Part shown: positions 1 to 7,876 of the stretch, one piece after another
Numbering within the stretch: position 1 is the stretch's first letter
How the letters are laid out: each line of letters opens with the position of its first letter
Assembly: GCF_013410355.1 (NCBI RefSeq)
Contig: NZ_JACCFI010000001.1
Coordinates: 3,038,001 to 3,102,000, forward strand
DNA: 64,000 nt
DNA from: Agromyces hippuratus
GTDB lineage: Bacteria; Actinomycetota; Actinomycetes; Actinomycetales; Microbacteriaceae
Direction: 5' to 3'
Made by a program: the position numbers and the translations under genes
Notes under the pieces: generated by a model
Told to the model about the DNA's origin: nothing
Seen by the model: only the letters and a program-made list of their open reading frames with translations
The model's database searches: none

Positions 1-423
1 GCGAACCCCCGGATGCGGCGGGTTCAGAGGAGTCGGCGTCGATCTGGGTGCGGATCGGCTGCGGAACTCGGCGGTGGGGTCGCGGTCAGCGGCACATTCG
101 ACAACACATGGCTGCACGTGCCGGCATCATCATGCCGGTCGTCCTGAGAGCGCCGTGGGCGGTCAGGTTGCGTGCGGTGTCTGTCATGAGCGTCAGTCAA
201 ACCGATCACCGAGCATGTGTCAATTCGTGACCGTCGCGTGACGGGGTGTGACATCGCACGCGGTGCGCGATGCCGAGAGGCATCCGGCAGGATCAGTCAG
301 CCCATCGCAATGCCTGCAAGATTCTGCGATGAATACGCAGTTTCAGAAATGATCCGCGTCGGATTCTCGCCCCGGCGTGTCGAGGCTCGAAGATCCTTCG
401 GTGAACGGGATTCGCGGCGGCGC
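1..423. other. Intergenic region, no gene recognised
   Basis: No reading frame here has codon use or protein features typical of its neighbours. The stretch contains a hairpin-capable sequence at 121-138 (arms CCGGCAT/ATGCCGG, 4-nt loop). A second hairpin lies at 269-284 (GATGCC-GAGA-GGCATC) and is built from the GGATGCC-type octamer common in this window. A locally AT-richer patch lies around 300-360. The 3' end of upp abuts the region, so part of it is probably upp 3' UTR. No T-run terminator is obvious. Confidence 0.5.
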
Positions 424-1059
424 TTATACCGTGCCGTACAGGCGATCGCCCGCGTCGCCGAGACCGGGCACGATGTACCCGAGTTCGTTCAGGCGCTCGT
501 CGACGGCGCCGAGCACGACGGACACCTCGCCGCGACCCTCCATCGCCTGCTCGACCGCCGCGAGGCCCTCGGGTGCCGCGAGGATGCAGATCGCCGTGAC
601 ATCCGTCGCCCCGCGCTTCAGCAGGAACTCGATCGCCGCGATGAGCGAGCCGCCCGTGGCGAGCATCGGGTCGAGCACGAAGCACTGGCGGTCGCTGAGG
701 TCGTCGGGCAGGCGCTCGGCGTAGGTCGTGGGCTCGAGCGTCTCTTCGTTGCGCGCCATGCCCAGGAAGCCGACTTCGGCCGTGGGCACGAGCTTCACCA
801 TGCCCTCGAGCATGCCGAGCCCCGCGCGGAGGATCGGCACGATGAGCGGCTTCGGGTCGGCGATGCGCACGCCCGTGGTGGGGGAGACCGGCGTCTCGAT
901 GTCGACCGGCTCGACCCGCACGCCGCGGGTGCCCTCGTAGGCGAGCAGGGTCATGAGCTCTTCGACGAGCGAGCGGAACACCGGCGACGGGGTGTTCTTG
1001 TCGCGGAGCACCGTCAGCTTGTGGGTGATGAGCGGGTGGTCGGCAACGTGGACTCGCAT
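424..1059 (-). CDS. upp: Uracil phosphoribosyltransferase
   Basis: Pyrimidine salvage enzyme, cytosolic: uracil + PRPP gives UMP + diphosphate. The 211-residue length is typical of Upp. The PRPP-binding motif is at residues 130-138 (DPMLATGGS), and the C-terminal uracil-binding segment GYIVPGLGDAGDR is at about 194-206. The ATG at 1059 is preceded on its strand by TAGAAT and a 7-nt gap, with no Shine-Dalgarno sequence, so the mRNA is probably leaderless. It is divergent from tadA, 47 bp away, and the two promoters share that gap. Confidence 0.96.
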   Translation of the reverse strand: MRVHVADHPLITHKLTVLRDKNTPSPVFRSLVEELMTLLAYEGTRGVRVEPVDIETPVSPTTGVRIADPKPLIVPILRAGLGMLEGMVKLVPTAEVGFLGMARNEETLEPTTYAERLPDDLSDRQCFVLDPMLATGGSLIAAIEFLLKRGATDVTAICILAAPEGLAAVEQAMEGRGEVSVVLGAVDERLNELGYIVPGLGDAGDRLYGTV

Positions 1060-1106
1060 AGGCTCGATTCTAGTTCGGGAGGATCGTCGCGCGGAGGGGG
1101 GAGATC

Positions 1107-1574
1107 GTGGAGCTGCCGCAGCACCGGGATTGGATGCGCCTCGCGCTCGCCGAGGCGGCCCAGGCGCCCGCGACGCGCGATGTGCCGGTTGGGGCGATCG
1201 TGGTCGACGCCGCCGGGGAGGTCATCGCCGCGCGTCGCAACGAGCGCGAGCTGCACGGTGATCCGACGGCCCACGCCGAGCTCCTGGTGCTCCGGTCGGC
1301 CGCGGAGGTCACGGGCGACTGGAGGCTGACCGACTGCACGCTCGTCGTCACGCTGGAACCCTGCGTCATGTGCGCCGGGGCGATCCTCGCTGCCCGCATC
1401 CCGACGGTCGTGTTCGGTGCCTGGGACGAGAAGGCGGGCGCCGCCGGCTCGCTCTACGACGTGCTGCGCGACCGCAGGCTCAACCACCGGGTCGAGGTGT
1501 TCGCCGGCGTCGAGGCGGAGGCCGCGGCGCGATTGCTGCTCGACTTCTTCGAGGACCCGCTCAGGCGCTCGTGA
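1107..1574 (+). CDS. tadA: tRNA-specific adenosine deaminase
   Basis: Zinc deaminase converting the wobble adenosine (A34) of tRNA-Arg(ACG) to inosine. The 155 residues match the family length. The zinc and catalytic motifs are present: HAE at 56-58, where E58 is the expected proton shuttle, and PCVMC at 85-89 with C86 and C89 as zinc ligands. The GTG start at 1107 follows a strong purine-rich SD (GGAGGGGGGAG). The last 46 bp of the gene are duplicated 65 bp downstream at 1589-1634 (see findings). Confidence 0.95.
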   Translation: MELPQHRDWMRLALAEAAQAPATRDVPVGAIVVDAAGEVIAARRNERELHGDPTAHAELLVLRSAAEVTGDWRLTDCTLVVTLEPCVMCAGAILAARIPTVVFGAWDEKAGAAGSLYDVLRDRRLNHRVEVFAGVEAEAAARLLLDFFEDPLRRS

Positions 1575-1634
1575 GGCGAGTGGATATCGCGGCGCGACGG
1601 CTGCTCGACGTCTTCGAGGACCCGCTCAGGCGCT
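1524..1634 (+). repeat. Tandem duplication of the tadA 3' end
   Basis: The segment 1524-1569, coding for the last residues of TadA (ending LLDFFEDPLRR), recurs at 1589-1634 with 43 of 46 bases identical by eye. The copies are 65 bp apart, so the second is out of frame with tadA. It still reads as an open tail ending LLDVFEDPLRR-stop. Its right end overlaps the 3' end of the convergent TetR gene. Confidence 0.85.
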
Positions 1635-2243
1635 GAGGCCCGCCGAGAGACGCCGGAAGTTCTGCACGGCCCGCTCGGCCGGTGAGCCCGGCCCGAGCTC
1701 GGGGTCATCCGTCTCAGCCCAGGCCTCGAGCGCGATGCGGATCGCATCGGTGGCCGCGGCAGCGACGAGTCGCGCGGTCGTCTCGTCGACCGACGGCCCG
1801 CCGAGCTCGAGGATGACGCCGCGCAGCTTCGTCTCGGACTCGCGGTTGACCCGGTACCAGACGTTCATGAGCGCGGGGTCGTCGGCGCCGGCGCGCAGGA
1901 GGCCACGGGTCCAGTGCACGCCCTCGACCTCGGCGTCGGGGGGCGTGAGGGCTTCGGCGATGGTCCGCTCGACCGCGGTGAGCAGGTCGACCGAGCGATC
2001 GGATGCTGCGAGCAGTGCGCGCCAGTGCTCGGCGCCGACCGAGAGGAGGGGGGCGACCGCATCCTCCTTGGTGCGGAAGTACCGGTAGAAGGTGCGCAGT
2101 GCCACGCCACCGGCGGCAGCGATCTCCTCGGCGGTCGTCGCGTCGGGGCCGCGATCGGTGAAGAGGCGGGCGGCGGCGCGGGCGAGCTCGAGCTGGGTCG
2201 CGGCCTTGCGGCGTTCGGTCAGCGTCGGGGGTTTCTCTTCCAC
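1626..2243 (-). CDS. TetR/AcrR family transcriptional regulator
   Basis: DNA-binding regulator of about 205 residues. The N-terminal helix-turn-helix is at about 12-60 (ARLFTDRGPDATTAEEIAAA then GVALRTFYRYFRTKEDA), followed by an all-helical ligand-binding domain that is not conserved enough to name an effector. The frame stays open further upstream (to 2360). I choose the GTG at 2243 because the HTH begins 8-10 residues later, a TACGCT box sits 6 nt before it, and a longer start would run through the operator at 2285-2315. The gene is divergent from the SDR gene at 2359 and probably controls it and itself. Confidence 0.88.
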   Translation of the reverse strand: MEEKPPTLTERRKAATQLELARAAARLFTDRGPDATTAEEIAAAGGVALRTFYRYFRTKEDAVAPLLSVGAEHWRALLAASDRSVDLLTAVERTIAEALTPPDAEVEGVHWTRGLLRAGADDPALMNVWYRVNRESETKLRGVILELGGPSVDETTARLVAAAATDAIRIALEAWAETDDPELGPGSPAERAVQNFRRLSAGLSA

Positions 2244-2284
2244 GTTCGAAGCGTACGCGATGATGACGACAACGTGGCGCTCAT

Positions 2285-2315
2285 CGCCACACTGGCACAA
2301 CGTGCCACTGTGGCG
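2285..2315. promoter_or_regulatory. Operator palindrome between TetR regulator and SDR gene
   Basis: A 31-bp interrupted palindrome with half-sites CGCCACACTGGCACA and CGTGCCACTGTGGCG around a central A. When folded, 13 of 15 positions match. It sits in the divergent intergenic region, about 40 bp from the regulator start and 44 bp from the SDR start, where a TetR dimer would block both promoters. The operator is seen in the sequence; its assignment to this regulator is inferred. Confidence 0.8.
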
Positions 2316-2358
2316 TAGCGTGTAGTACATCTTCCCGATCATCGAAAGGTCACCAGTC

Positions 2359-3144
2359 ATGAACCGTTACGAAGGACGCCGCGCGATCGTCACCGGCGGA
2401 GGCTCCGGCATCGGCCAGGCCACCGTGCTGCGCATGCTCGCCGAGGGCGGCAACGTCGTCGCCGCCGATGTGAGCGAGGCCGGCCTCGCCGACACCGTGG
2501 CGAAGGCCGGCGCCGCCGCCGACCGCCTCACGACGGTCGTCGTGAACATCTCCGACGAGGCATCCGTGCGCGAGGGCGTCGCGGCCGCCGTGCAGGCGCT
2601 CGGCGGGCTCGACGTGCTCGTCAACGCCGCCGGCATCCTCCGCTCCTCGCACACCCACGAGACCACGCTCGAGCAGTTCCAGCAGGTCATCAACGTGAAC
2701 CTCGTCGGCACGTTCCTCATGATCCGCGAGTCGATCCCCGCCCTCCTCGTGGGCAACGGCTCCGCAGTCGTGAACTTCAGCTCGACGTCGGCCGCCTTCG
2801 CGCACCCGTACATGTCGGCCTACGCGGCCAGCAAGGGCGGCGTGCAGTCGATGACCCACGCGCTCGCCGCCGAGTACGGCAAGCAGGGCATCCGCTTCAA
2901 CTCGGTGCAGCCGGGCTCGATCTCGTCGGGCATGACCGACGGCAGCGGCGAGAGCAAGCAGAGCCAGGGCCCGGGCCTGCCCGCCGACGCCGACTTCAGC
3001 CTCTTCATGAAGCTCACCCCGGCGATCGCGCAGGGCATGGCCAGCCCCGAGACCGTCGCCGGCGTCGTCGCGATGCTCGCGAGCGAAGACGGTGCGTTCA
3101 TCACCGGCACCGAGGTGCGCATCGACGGCGGCACGCACTTCTAG
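2359..3144 (+). CDS. SDR family NAD(P)-dependent oxidoreductase
   Basis: Classical short-chain dehydrogenase/reductase of 261 residues. The cofactor-binding TGGGSGIG is at 12-19, NAAG at about 89-92, the catalytic Ser in the NFSSTS segment near 142, and the YxxxK motif at Y155/K159. The C-terminus ITGTEVRIDGG is typical. It is probably a cytosolic alcohol/ketone oxidoreductase. The substrate cannot be read from the sequence. The ATG at 2359 is preceded by AAAGGT. It is divergent from, and probably repressed by, the adjacent TetR regulator. Its 3' end converges on the amidotransferase gene. Confidence 0.93.
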   Translation: MNRYEGRRAIVTGGGSGIGQATVLRMLAEGGNVVAADVSEAGLADTVAKAGAAADRLTTVVVNISDEASVREGVAAAVQALGGLDVLVNAAGILRSSHTHETTLEQFQQVINVNLVGTFLMIRESIPALLVGNGSAVVNFSSTSAAFAHPYMSAYAASKGGVQSMTHALAAEYGKQGIRFNSVQPGSISSGMTDGSGESKQSQGPGLPADADFSLFMKLTPAIAQGMASPETVAGVVAMLASEDGAFITGTEVRIDGGTHF

Positions 3145-3193
3145 TCGCCACTCAGCACCGGGCACCTCACGAGGTGGTGCGAGCCGGCCCCGC

Positions 3194-3961
3194 TCAGGCG
3201 GAGACGTCGGTTCGCGCCACCTCGTCGTCGTTCACAGGGCGGCCGGTGGACCGCGCTGCGAGCCCTTCGAGGTACTCGCCGAGCAGCCGAGCGGATGCCT
3301 CCTGCGCGAGCGGCCCGAACGACGCGCGCTCCTCGCGCAGCTGCTCGCGGCTGAGGCCGTACTCGGGCAGCTCGTCGCCCCACTCCTGCAGCCACTCCTC
3401 GTGGATCTCGTCGGTGACCTCGGGGTGGAACTGTACCGCGAGCAGCCACTCGCCCTTCGCGAACGCCTGGTTCTCGTAGGCGCCCGACGAGGCGAGCCGT
3501 TCGACGCCCTCGGGCAGCTCGAAGGTGTCGCCGTGCCACTGCACCGTCGGCACCCCGGCGAAGTGCCGCACGGGCGAGTTCGCCCCGGCCTCGGTCGGCT
3601 CGACGGTCAGCCAGCCGACTTCCTTCCGCGGGCCCTTGAAGACCTCGGCGCCGAGCGAGCTGGCGAGCAACTGCGCGCCGAGGCACACGCCGAAGATCGG
3701 CGCCTCGGCGTCGATGCGGGTGCGGAGCAGTGCGATCTCGTCGGCGAGGTACGGATACAAGTCGATCTCGTAGGCTCCCTCGTCGCCGCCGAGCACCACG
3801 ACGAGGTCGGGCGCGAGGGCGTCGAGTGCAGAGACATCCGTCGACGGAGCGTCGACCGTGACGATCTCGTAGCCGTGCGCCTCGAGCGTTGGGCCGAGGT
3901 TGCCGAGGCCGATCGCGGAGTCGTGGCGCAGCACCAGGGCGGTGCCACGGGCAGCCGTCAC
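3194..3961 (-). CDS. Type 1 glutamine amidotransferase
   Basis: Class I GATase-like protein of 255 residues. The catalytic triad is recognisable: C93 in the nucleophile elbow FGVCLGAQLLA, and H179/E181 in AVQFHPEV. The overall form resembles stand-alone GMP-synthase-like amidotransferases (YebR/GAT1 type). No partner synthase is nearby, so the true substrate is unknown. The open frame extends over the upstream gene, but the GTG at 3961 overlaps the stop of the cation transporter by 4 nt (GTGA), indicating translational coupling. Confidence 0.88.
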   Translation of the reverse strand: MTAARGTALVLRHDSAIGLGNLGPTLEAHGYEIVTVDAPSTDVSALDALAPDLVVVLGGDEGAYEIDLYPYLADEIALLRTRIDAEAPIFGVCLGAQLLASSLGAEVFKGPRKEVGWLTVEPTEAGANSPVRHFAGVPTVQWHGDTFELPEGVERLASSGAYENQAFAKGEWLLAVQFHPEVTDEIHEEWLQEWGDELPEYGLSREQLREERASFGPLAQEASARLLGEYLEGLAARSTGRPVNDDEVARTDVSA

Positions 3962-4920
3962 TCGAGGCCCTTGATGACGATGGCGTCGGTGGGCGGTGCA
4001 GGCTGGTTCGGCTCGACGTAGACGTCGGGTTCGATGTAGATGGCGCGCGCCGACGGCACCGCGTCGCGGATGCGCTGCTCGATCACGTTGGTCGCCACCG
4101 CCACCTCGAGCAGGCGCTGGTCGGCTGCGAACCCGAGCTTCGCGGCGATGAGCAGCTCGTCGGGGCCGAGGTAGAGGGTCTTCATGTGGATGATGCGCTC
4201 GGCCTCGGGGCCGGCGAGGATCGCCTGCTCGATGCGGGCCAGGTCGTCGTCGTTGGCGCCCTCGCCGACGAGGAGCGACTTCGTCTCGATGCCGAGCACG
4301 ATCGCCACGAGCACGAGGAGGGTACCGATCATGAGGGTGCCGATGGCGTCGAAGACCGGGTTGCCGGTGAGCACCGTGAGACCGACGGCGATGAACGCGA
4401 AGACGAGGCCGATGAGTGCCGCGACGTCTTCGAGCAGCACGACGGGCAGCTCGGGCGCCTTCGCCCGGCGCACGAACTGCACCCAGCTCTGGCGACCGCG
4501 GATGTGGTTCGACTCCTTGACCGCGGTGCGCAGCGAGAACGACTCGAGCACGATCGCGATCGAGAGCACGAGGAGCGGCAGCCAGGCGTTCTCGAGCTCG
4601 TGGGGGTGCGTCAGCTTGTCGACGCCCTCGTAGATCGAGAAGATGCCGCCGACCGAGAACAGGATGATCGAGACGACGAAGGCGTACACGTACCGCTCGC
4701 GGCCGTAGCCGAAGGGGTGCTCCTTGTCGGCGGCCTTCTTCGCCTTGCGGCCGCCGAGGATCAGCAGCAGCTGGTTGCCGGCGTCGGCGACCGAGTGCAC
4801 ACCCTCGGCGAGCATCGAGGCGGAACCCGAGAAGAACCACGCGATGAACTTCGTCAGGGCGATGCCCGTATTGGCGAGGAACGCCGCGATGATTGCCTTG
4901 GTGCCGCCCGATGCGCTCAT
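3958..4920 (-). CDS. Cation diffusion facilitator (CDF) family transporter
   Basis: Inner-membrane divalent metal/proton antiporter, probably for Zn, Fe or Mn efflux, 320 residues. The N-terminus carries SGSASMLAEGVHSVADAGNQ, the CDF signature with the metal-site residues. There are about six hydrophobic segments over residues 10-210 and a cytoplasmic C-terminal domain from about 220. The ATG at 4920 follows TAGGAT by 6 nt with no SD, so it is probably leaderless. It is the first gene of a two-gene unit with the downstream amidotransferase. Confidence 0.92.
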   Translation of the reverse strand: MSASGGTKAIIAAFLANTGIALTKFIAWFFSGSASMLAEGVHSVADAGNQLLLILGGRKAKKAADKEHPFGYGRERYVYAFVVSIILFSVGGIFSIYEGVDKLTHPHELENAWLPLLVLSIAIVLESFSLRTAVKESNHIRGRQSWVQFVRRAKAPELPVVLLEDVAALIGLVFAFIAVGLTVLTGNPVFDAIGTLMIGTLLVLVAIVLGIETKSLLVGEGANDDDLARIEQAILAGPEAERIIHMKTLYLGPDELLIAAKLGFAADQRLLEVAVATNVIEQRIRDAVPSARAIYIEPDVYVEPNQPAPPTDAIVIKGLE

Positions 4921-5059
4921 GCAGCAATCCTAAAGGCGGATGATCGGCTGCATTCGCGTCGAGCCCGAAGCGCTCATGAAGCAACCCCGAAGGGGACGTG
5001 CCGGGACGAATCGTCTGCGCGAGGCCACAGCATCAGGTCCCGAATCTAGGATGGGTCGC

Positions 5060-5908
5060 ATGAGTGCCGAGGCCCCCGTCAGACTGCCCGCGATCGCGTT
5101 CCTGGGGGCCGGTTCGATGGCCCGCGCCATCCTCACCGGCCTGTTGCAGCCGGGCATCGAGGTCGACGGCGGCATCCGCGCCACGAACCGCAGCGCCGAG
5201 AAGGCGGCCGAGCTCGCGGCGCTTCCGGGGGTCGTCGCGTACGCCACCGAGACGGATGCCGCGGCCAACCGCACGGCCGTCGCCGGCGCGAAGCTCGTGG
5301 TCGTCGCCGTGAAGCCCGCGATGGTGCCCGCGCTCCTCGAGGAGATCGCCGACGCGCTCGAGCCCGGTGCGATCGTCGTGAGCGTCGCGGCCGGCGTCAC
5401 GGTCGCGACCTTCGAGTCGCTGCTGCCCGAGTCGGTCGCGGTGATCCGTTCGATGCCGAACACGCCGGCCGTGGTCGGCCGCGCCGTCACCGGCATCTCG
5501 GCCGGTACCCGATCGAGCGACGACGACCTCGCGCTCGCCGTGGCGCTCTTCGAGACCGTCGGCGAGGTGCTCCTCGTGCCCGAGGGGCAGATCGACGCGC
5601 TCTCGACGATCTCGGGCTCTGGCCCGGCCTACGTCTTCTACCTGATCGAGCAGCTGACGGCCGCGGCGATCGACAAGGGCTTCACCCCCGAGCAGGCGGC
5701 CGTCATGGTCGAGGGCACGTTCCGCGGGGCGAGCGAACTGCTCGCCGCGTCCGACGACGGGCCCGCCGAGCTGCGCCGCCGCGTCACGAGCCCCAAGGGC
5801 ACCACCGAGCGTGCCGTCGCCGTGCTCGAGGAGGCCGGGTTGAAGCAGACCTTCGACCGCGCCACCGACGCCGCGCTGGCCCGCGCGCGAGAGCTGGCCG
5901 CGGGTTGA
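5060..5908 (+). CDS. proC: Pyrroline-5-carboxylate reductase
   Basis: Last step of proline synthesis: 1-pyrroline-5-carboxylate + NAD(P)H gives L-proline. 282 residues. The N-terminal Rossmann motif is FLGAGSMARAIL, followed by IRSMPNTPAVVG. The C-terminal signature has SGSGPAYVFYLIEQL, then EQAAVMVEGTFRGASELL and VTSPKGTTE. An ATG at 4940 in the same frame would add 40 non-conserved residues. I use the ATG at 5060 because TAGGAT ends about 7 nt upstream (leaderless pattern) and the protein then begins at the expected place. Confidence 0.95.
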   Translation: MSAEAPVRLPAIAFLGAGSMARAILTGLLQPGIEVDGGIRATNRSAEKAAELAALPGVVAYATETDAAANRTAVAGAKLVVVAVKPAMVPALLEEIADALEPGAIVVSVAAGVTVATFESLLPESVAVIRSMPNTPAVVGRAVTGISAGTRSSDDDLALAVALFETVGEVLLVPEGQIDALSTISGSGPAYVFYLIEQLTAAAIDKGFTPEQAAVMVEGTFRGASELLAASDDGPAELRRRVTSPKGTTERAVAVLEEAGLKQTFDRATDAALARARELAAG

Positions 5909-5946
5909 GCACGTCCGCGGGGTGAGGAGACGCGCCGGCGCCGTCT

Positions 5947-5990
5947 CCGGAACCGGCCCCGAGCACTGAGGCTCGAGGGCCGGATTCCGG
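5947..5990. terminator. Bidirectional terminator-like hairpin after proC
   Basis: Long imperfect hairpin with outer arms CCGGAACCGGCCC and GGGCCGGATTCCGG and an inner CGAGC/GCTCG pair, two bulges in all. It lies between the convergent proC and the small membrane protein. There is no long T-run, as is common for high-GC actinobacterial terminators. Confidence 0.6.
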
Positions 5991-6027
5991 TGGCTCGCTT
6001 CGTTGTCTCCTCGCCCCGCGGTGGGCC

Positions 6028-6279
6028 CTACAGTGCCGTGGGCACTTCGCGGGTTCGTGCCCTGACCAGCGACTTCGCGACTCGCACACTGGCGACGATC
6101 ACCAGCATGGCGCCGACGGCGCTGATGCCCATGGTGAGTCCGGCGACCAGTGCGTCGGGGTGTTCGCGGGTGAGCGTCGGGTGGGCGGCGAGTTCACTCT
6201 CGAAACCGGCTGCGAAGCCGATCATGAACAGCCAGGTCGCGACGACCATCGTCGCGAGGAATGTTGGGATCCTCTTCAT
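6028..6279 (-). CDS. Small two-helix membrane protein, unknown function
   Basis: 83-residue protein with two hydrophobic segments, TFLATMVVATWLFMIGFAAG near the N-terminus and GLTMGISAVGAMLVIVASVR in the second half. The short loop between them is acidic/polar and the C-terminal tail is basic. The start is fixed by a textbook ribosome-binding site, AAAGGAGG 4 nt before the ATG at 6279; longer in-frame starts lack this. I do not recognise a named family. Both ends are compatible with the cytoplasm (hairpin topology). Confidence 0.75.
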   Translation of the reverse strand: MKRIPTFLATMVVATWLFMIGFAAGFESELAAHPTLTREHPDALVAGLTMGISAVGAMLVIVASVRVAKSLVRARTREVPTAL

Positions 6280-6449
6280 GTCGCCTCCTTTGGCGTGACC
6301 TGCCAGTATAGCCCACGCGCAAGGAAATGCCTGAACCGGGCCGGTTTCGAAACGCGGGCACGGGGCGGTGGCTGCCGAAGTGACTTCCCCTGGGGGGTGG
6401 GCTATGGTCATCGGAAGCCCGCCAGCTGATGAAGGGAAGCGAGCCCAGC

Positions 6450-6572
6450 ATGTCCGAGAAGAACGCCCGCGGAAACACCGCCAAGAAGCAAGCCCAGCTC
6501 TCGTTGAAAGAGAAGCGAGCACTGAAGCGCGAGAAGGCCGAAGACGGCATCGTCAAGCCGCGCAAGCGCTGA
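6450..6572 (+). CDS. Short basic conserved-type protein (40 aa)
   Basis: A 40-residue lysine/arginine-rich protein beginning MSEKNARGNTAKKQAQLSLK and ending GIVKPRKR. It is highly charged, predicted helical (QLSLKEKRALKREKAE) and too short for standard ORF cut-offs. AAGGGA lies about 14 nt before the ATG, which is rather distant. I recall similar short proteins in Microbacteriaceae annotation but cannot assign a function. RNA or ribosome association is only a guess from its charge. A strong hairpin follows directly. Confidence 0.7.
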   Translation: MSEKNARGNTAKKQAQLSLKEKRALKREKAEDGIVKPRKR

Positions 6573-6578
6573 CGCCGA

Positions 6579-6614
6579 GGCGGCCGGGCGCGAGCAACCG
6601 GGCGCTCGGCCGCC
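6579..6614. terminator. Terminator-like hairpin between convergent genes
   Basis: Arms GGCGGCCGGGCGC (6579-6591) and GCGCTCGGCCGCC (6602-6614) pair over 13 bp with one mismatch, around a 10-nt loop. It follows the 40-aa protein gene by 6 bp and faces the 3' end of rlmC. No T-run. Confidence 0.65.
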
Positions 6615-6630
6615 GACTCGGGCCTCGAGG

Positions 6631-7755
6631 TCAGACCCGTTCGAGCAGCACCATGACCTCGAAGTGCGTCGTCTGCGGGAACATGTCGAACACCCGGCCG
6701 CGCACCGGCCGCAGTGACGGCATCGCCTCGAGGTCGCGTGCGAGCGAGGACGCGTTGCAGCTCGAGTAGAGCACGTGACGCACGTCGGATGCCTCGAGCC
6801 ATCCGCTGAGCTCGCGGCCGATGCCCCGCCGGGGCGGGTTCACGATCACGAGGTCGGGGGCAGTCTCGGCGCCGAGGGCGAAGGCCGTGGCGTCGCCGGA
6901 CTCGAACCGCACACGTGAGAGCGCGGCATCCGTTCGGCTGAGTTCTGCGCTGGCCACGGCCTCGACGCTCGTCTCGATGCCGGTGACGGATGCCGCGGCA
7001 TCCGCGATGTGCAGGGCGAAGCCGCCGACGCCCGAGTAGAGGTCCCACGCCGAGTCGGGCGCGAGCCCGCGCACCCAGTCGCGCGCCTCGATGTAGAGCG
7101 CCTCGGCGATCTCGGTGTTCGTCTGGAAGAAGCTCTGCGGCCGCAGGTGCATGGTCACGTCGCCGAGTCGCATCGGCAGCGTCTCGTTCTCGGTGAAGAC
7201 GATCTCGTGCTCGCCCTCGAGCACGGCCTTGTGCTCGGGCAGCACGTTCGCGGTGACCACGCGGGCGTTCGGCAGCTGTTCGAGGAGCCACGGCAGGTGC
7301 TTGCGGATGCGGCCCACCGGCTCGGTCGAGCGCACGACGAAGCGGATCATGAGCTCGCCGTCGGGCGATTCGGTGAGGATCAGGTGCTTGAGCTCGCCGG
7401 TGCGGCTCGGCACGTCGTAGGGCGTGAGCCCGGCGCGCGTGATGAACGCGGCGATCACCGGGAAGGCCGCCCGGTGGCCGGGGGAGCAGATGCCGCAGGC
7501 CTCGAGGTTGATGCCGTGGCCGTCGGCATCGAGGATGCCGATGGTGGGGGCCGCCGTCGTGCCGCCGATCACCATCTTCGCCTTGTTGCGGTAGCCGTCT
7601 TCGCGGCTGCCGATCGGCGCCAGCCAGTCGAGGCCGTCGTGGGCCCGCAGGAGGTCTTCGGCGTGCCGCTGCTTGTCGGCGAGCTGCCGCTCGTAGGGCT
7701 GCCCCATGAGCGAGCACGACCGGCAGCGCCCGGCGTCGAAGTAGGAGCAGTCCAC
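6631..7755 (-). CDS. rlmC: 23S rRNA (uracil-5)-methyltransferase, RlmC/RumB type
   Basis: SAM-dependent m5U methyltransferase of the TrmA/RlmC/RlmD group, 374 residues. The N-terminal cysteines C3, C11 and C14 (DCSYFDAGRCRSCSL) plus the later EACGIC match the Fe-S cluster pattern of RlmC/RlmD. The SAM-binding LYSGVGGFALHIA and the catalytic-cysteine region HVLYSSCNASSLARDL are present. There is no N-terminal TRAM domain, which favours RlmC (U747 in E. coli numbering) over RlmD. The GTG at 7755 has TACGCT 7 nt upstream, so it is probably leaderless. Confidence 0.88.
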   Translation of the reverse strand: MDCSYFDAGRCRSCSLMGQPYERQLADKQRHAEDLLRAHDGLDWLAPIGSREDGYRNKAKMVIGGTTAAPTIGILDADGHGINLEACGICSPGHRAAFPVIAAFITRAGLTPYDVPSRTGELKHLILTESPDGELMIRFVVRSTEPVGRIRKHLPWLLEQLPNARVVTANVLPEHKAVLEGEHEIVFTENETLPMRLGDVTMHLRPQSFFQTNTEIAEALYIEARDWVRGLAPDSAWDLYSGVGGFALHIADAAASVTGIETSVEAVASAELSRTDAALSRVRFESGDATAFALGAETAPDLVIVNPPRRGIGRELSGWLEASDVRHVLYSSCNASSLARDLEAMPSLRPVRGRVFDMFPQTTHFEVMVLLERV

Positions 7756-7794
7756 GGGTTCCAGCGTAGGCGCGGATACGGGTCGAGCTGCCCT

Positions 7795-7864
7795 GGGCTG
7801 TGGGCCGAGCCTGCCGAAACCGGCCTGGGGCTGTGGGTCGAGCCTGCCGAAACCGGCCTGGGGC
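7795..7864. repeat. 33-bp tandem repeat (2 copies), REP-like family
   Basis: Two almost identical 33-bp units starting at 7795 and 7828, differing at one base, each containing GAGCCTGCCGAAACC, a variant of the dispersed REP-like element. They sit between the divergent rlmC and DUF402 genes, and a third unit begins (GGGCT) just before the DUF402 -10-like box. Confidence 0.85.
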
Positions 7865-7876
7865 TACGTTGTTCAC

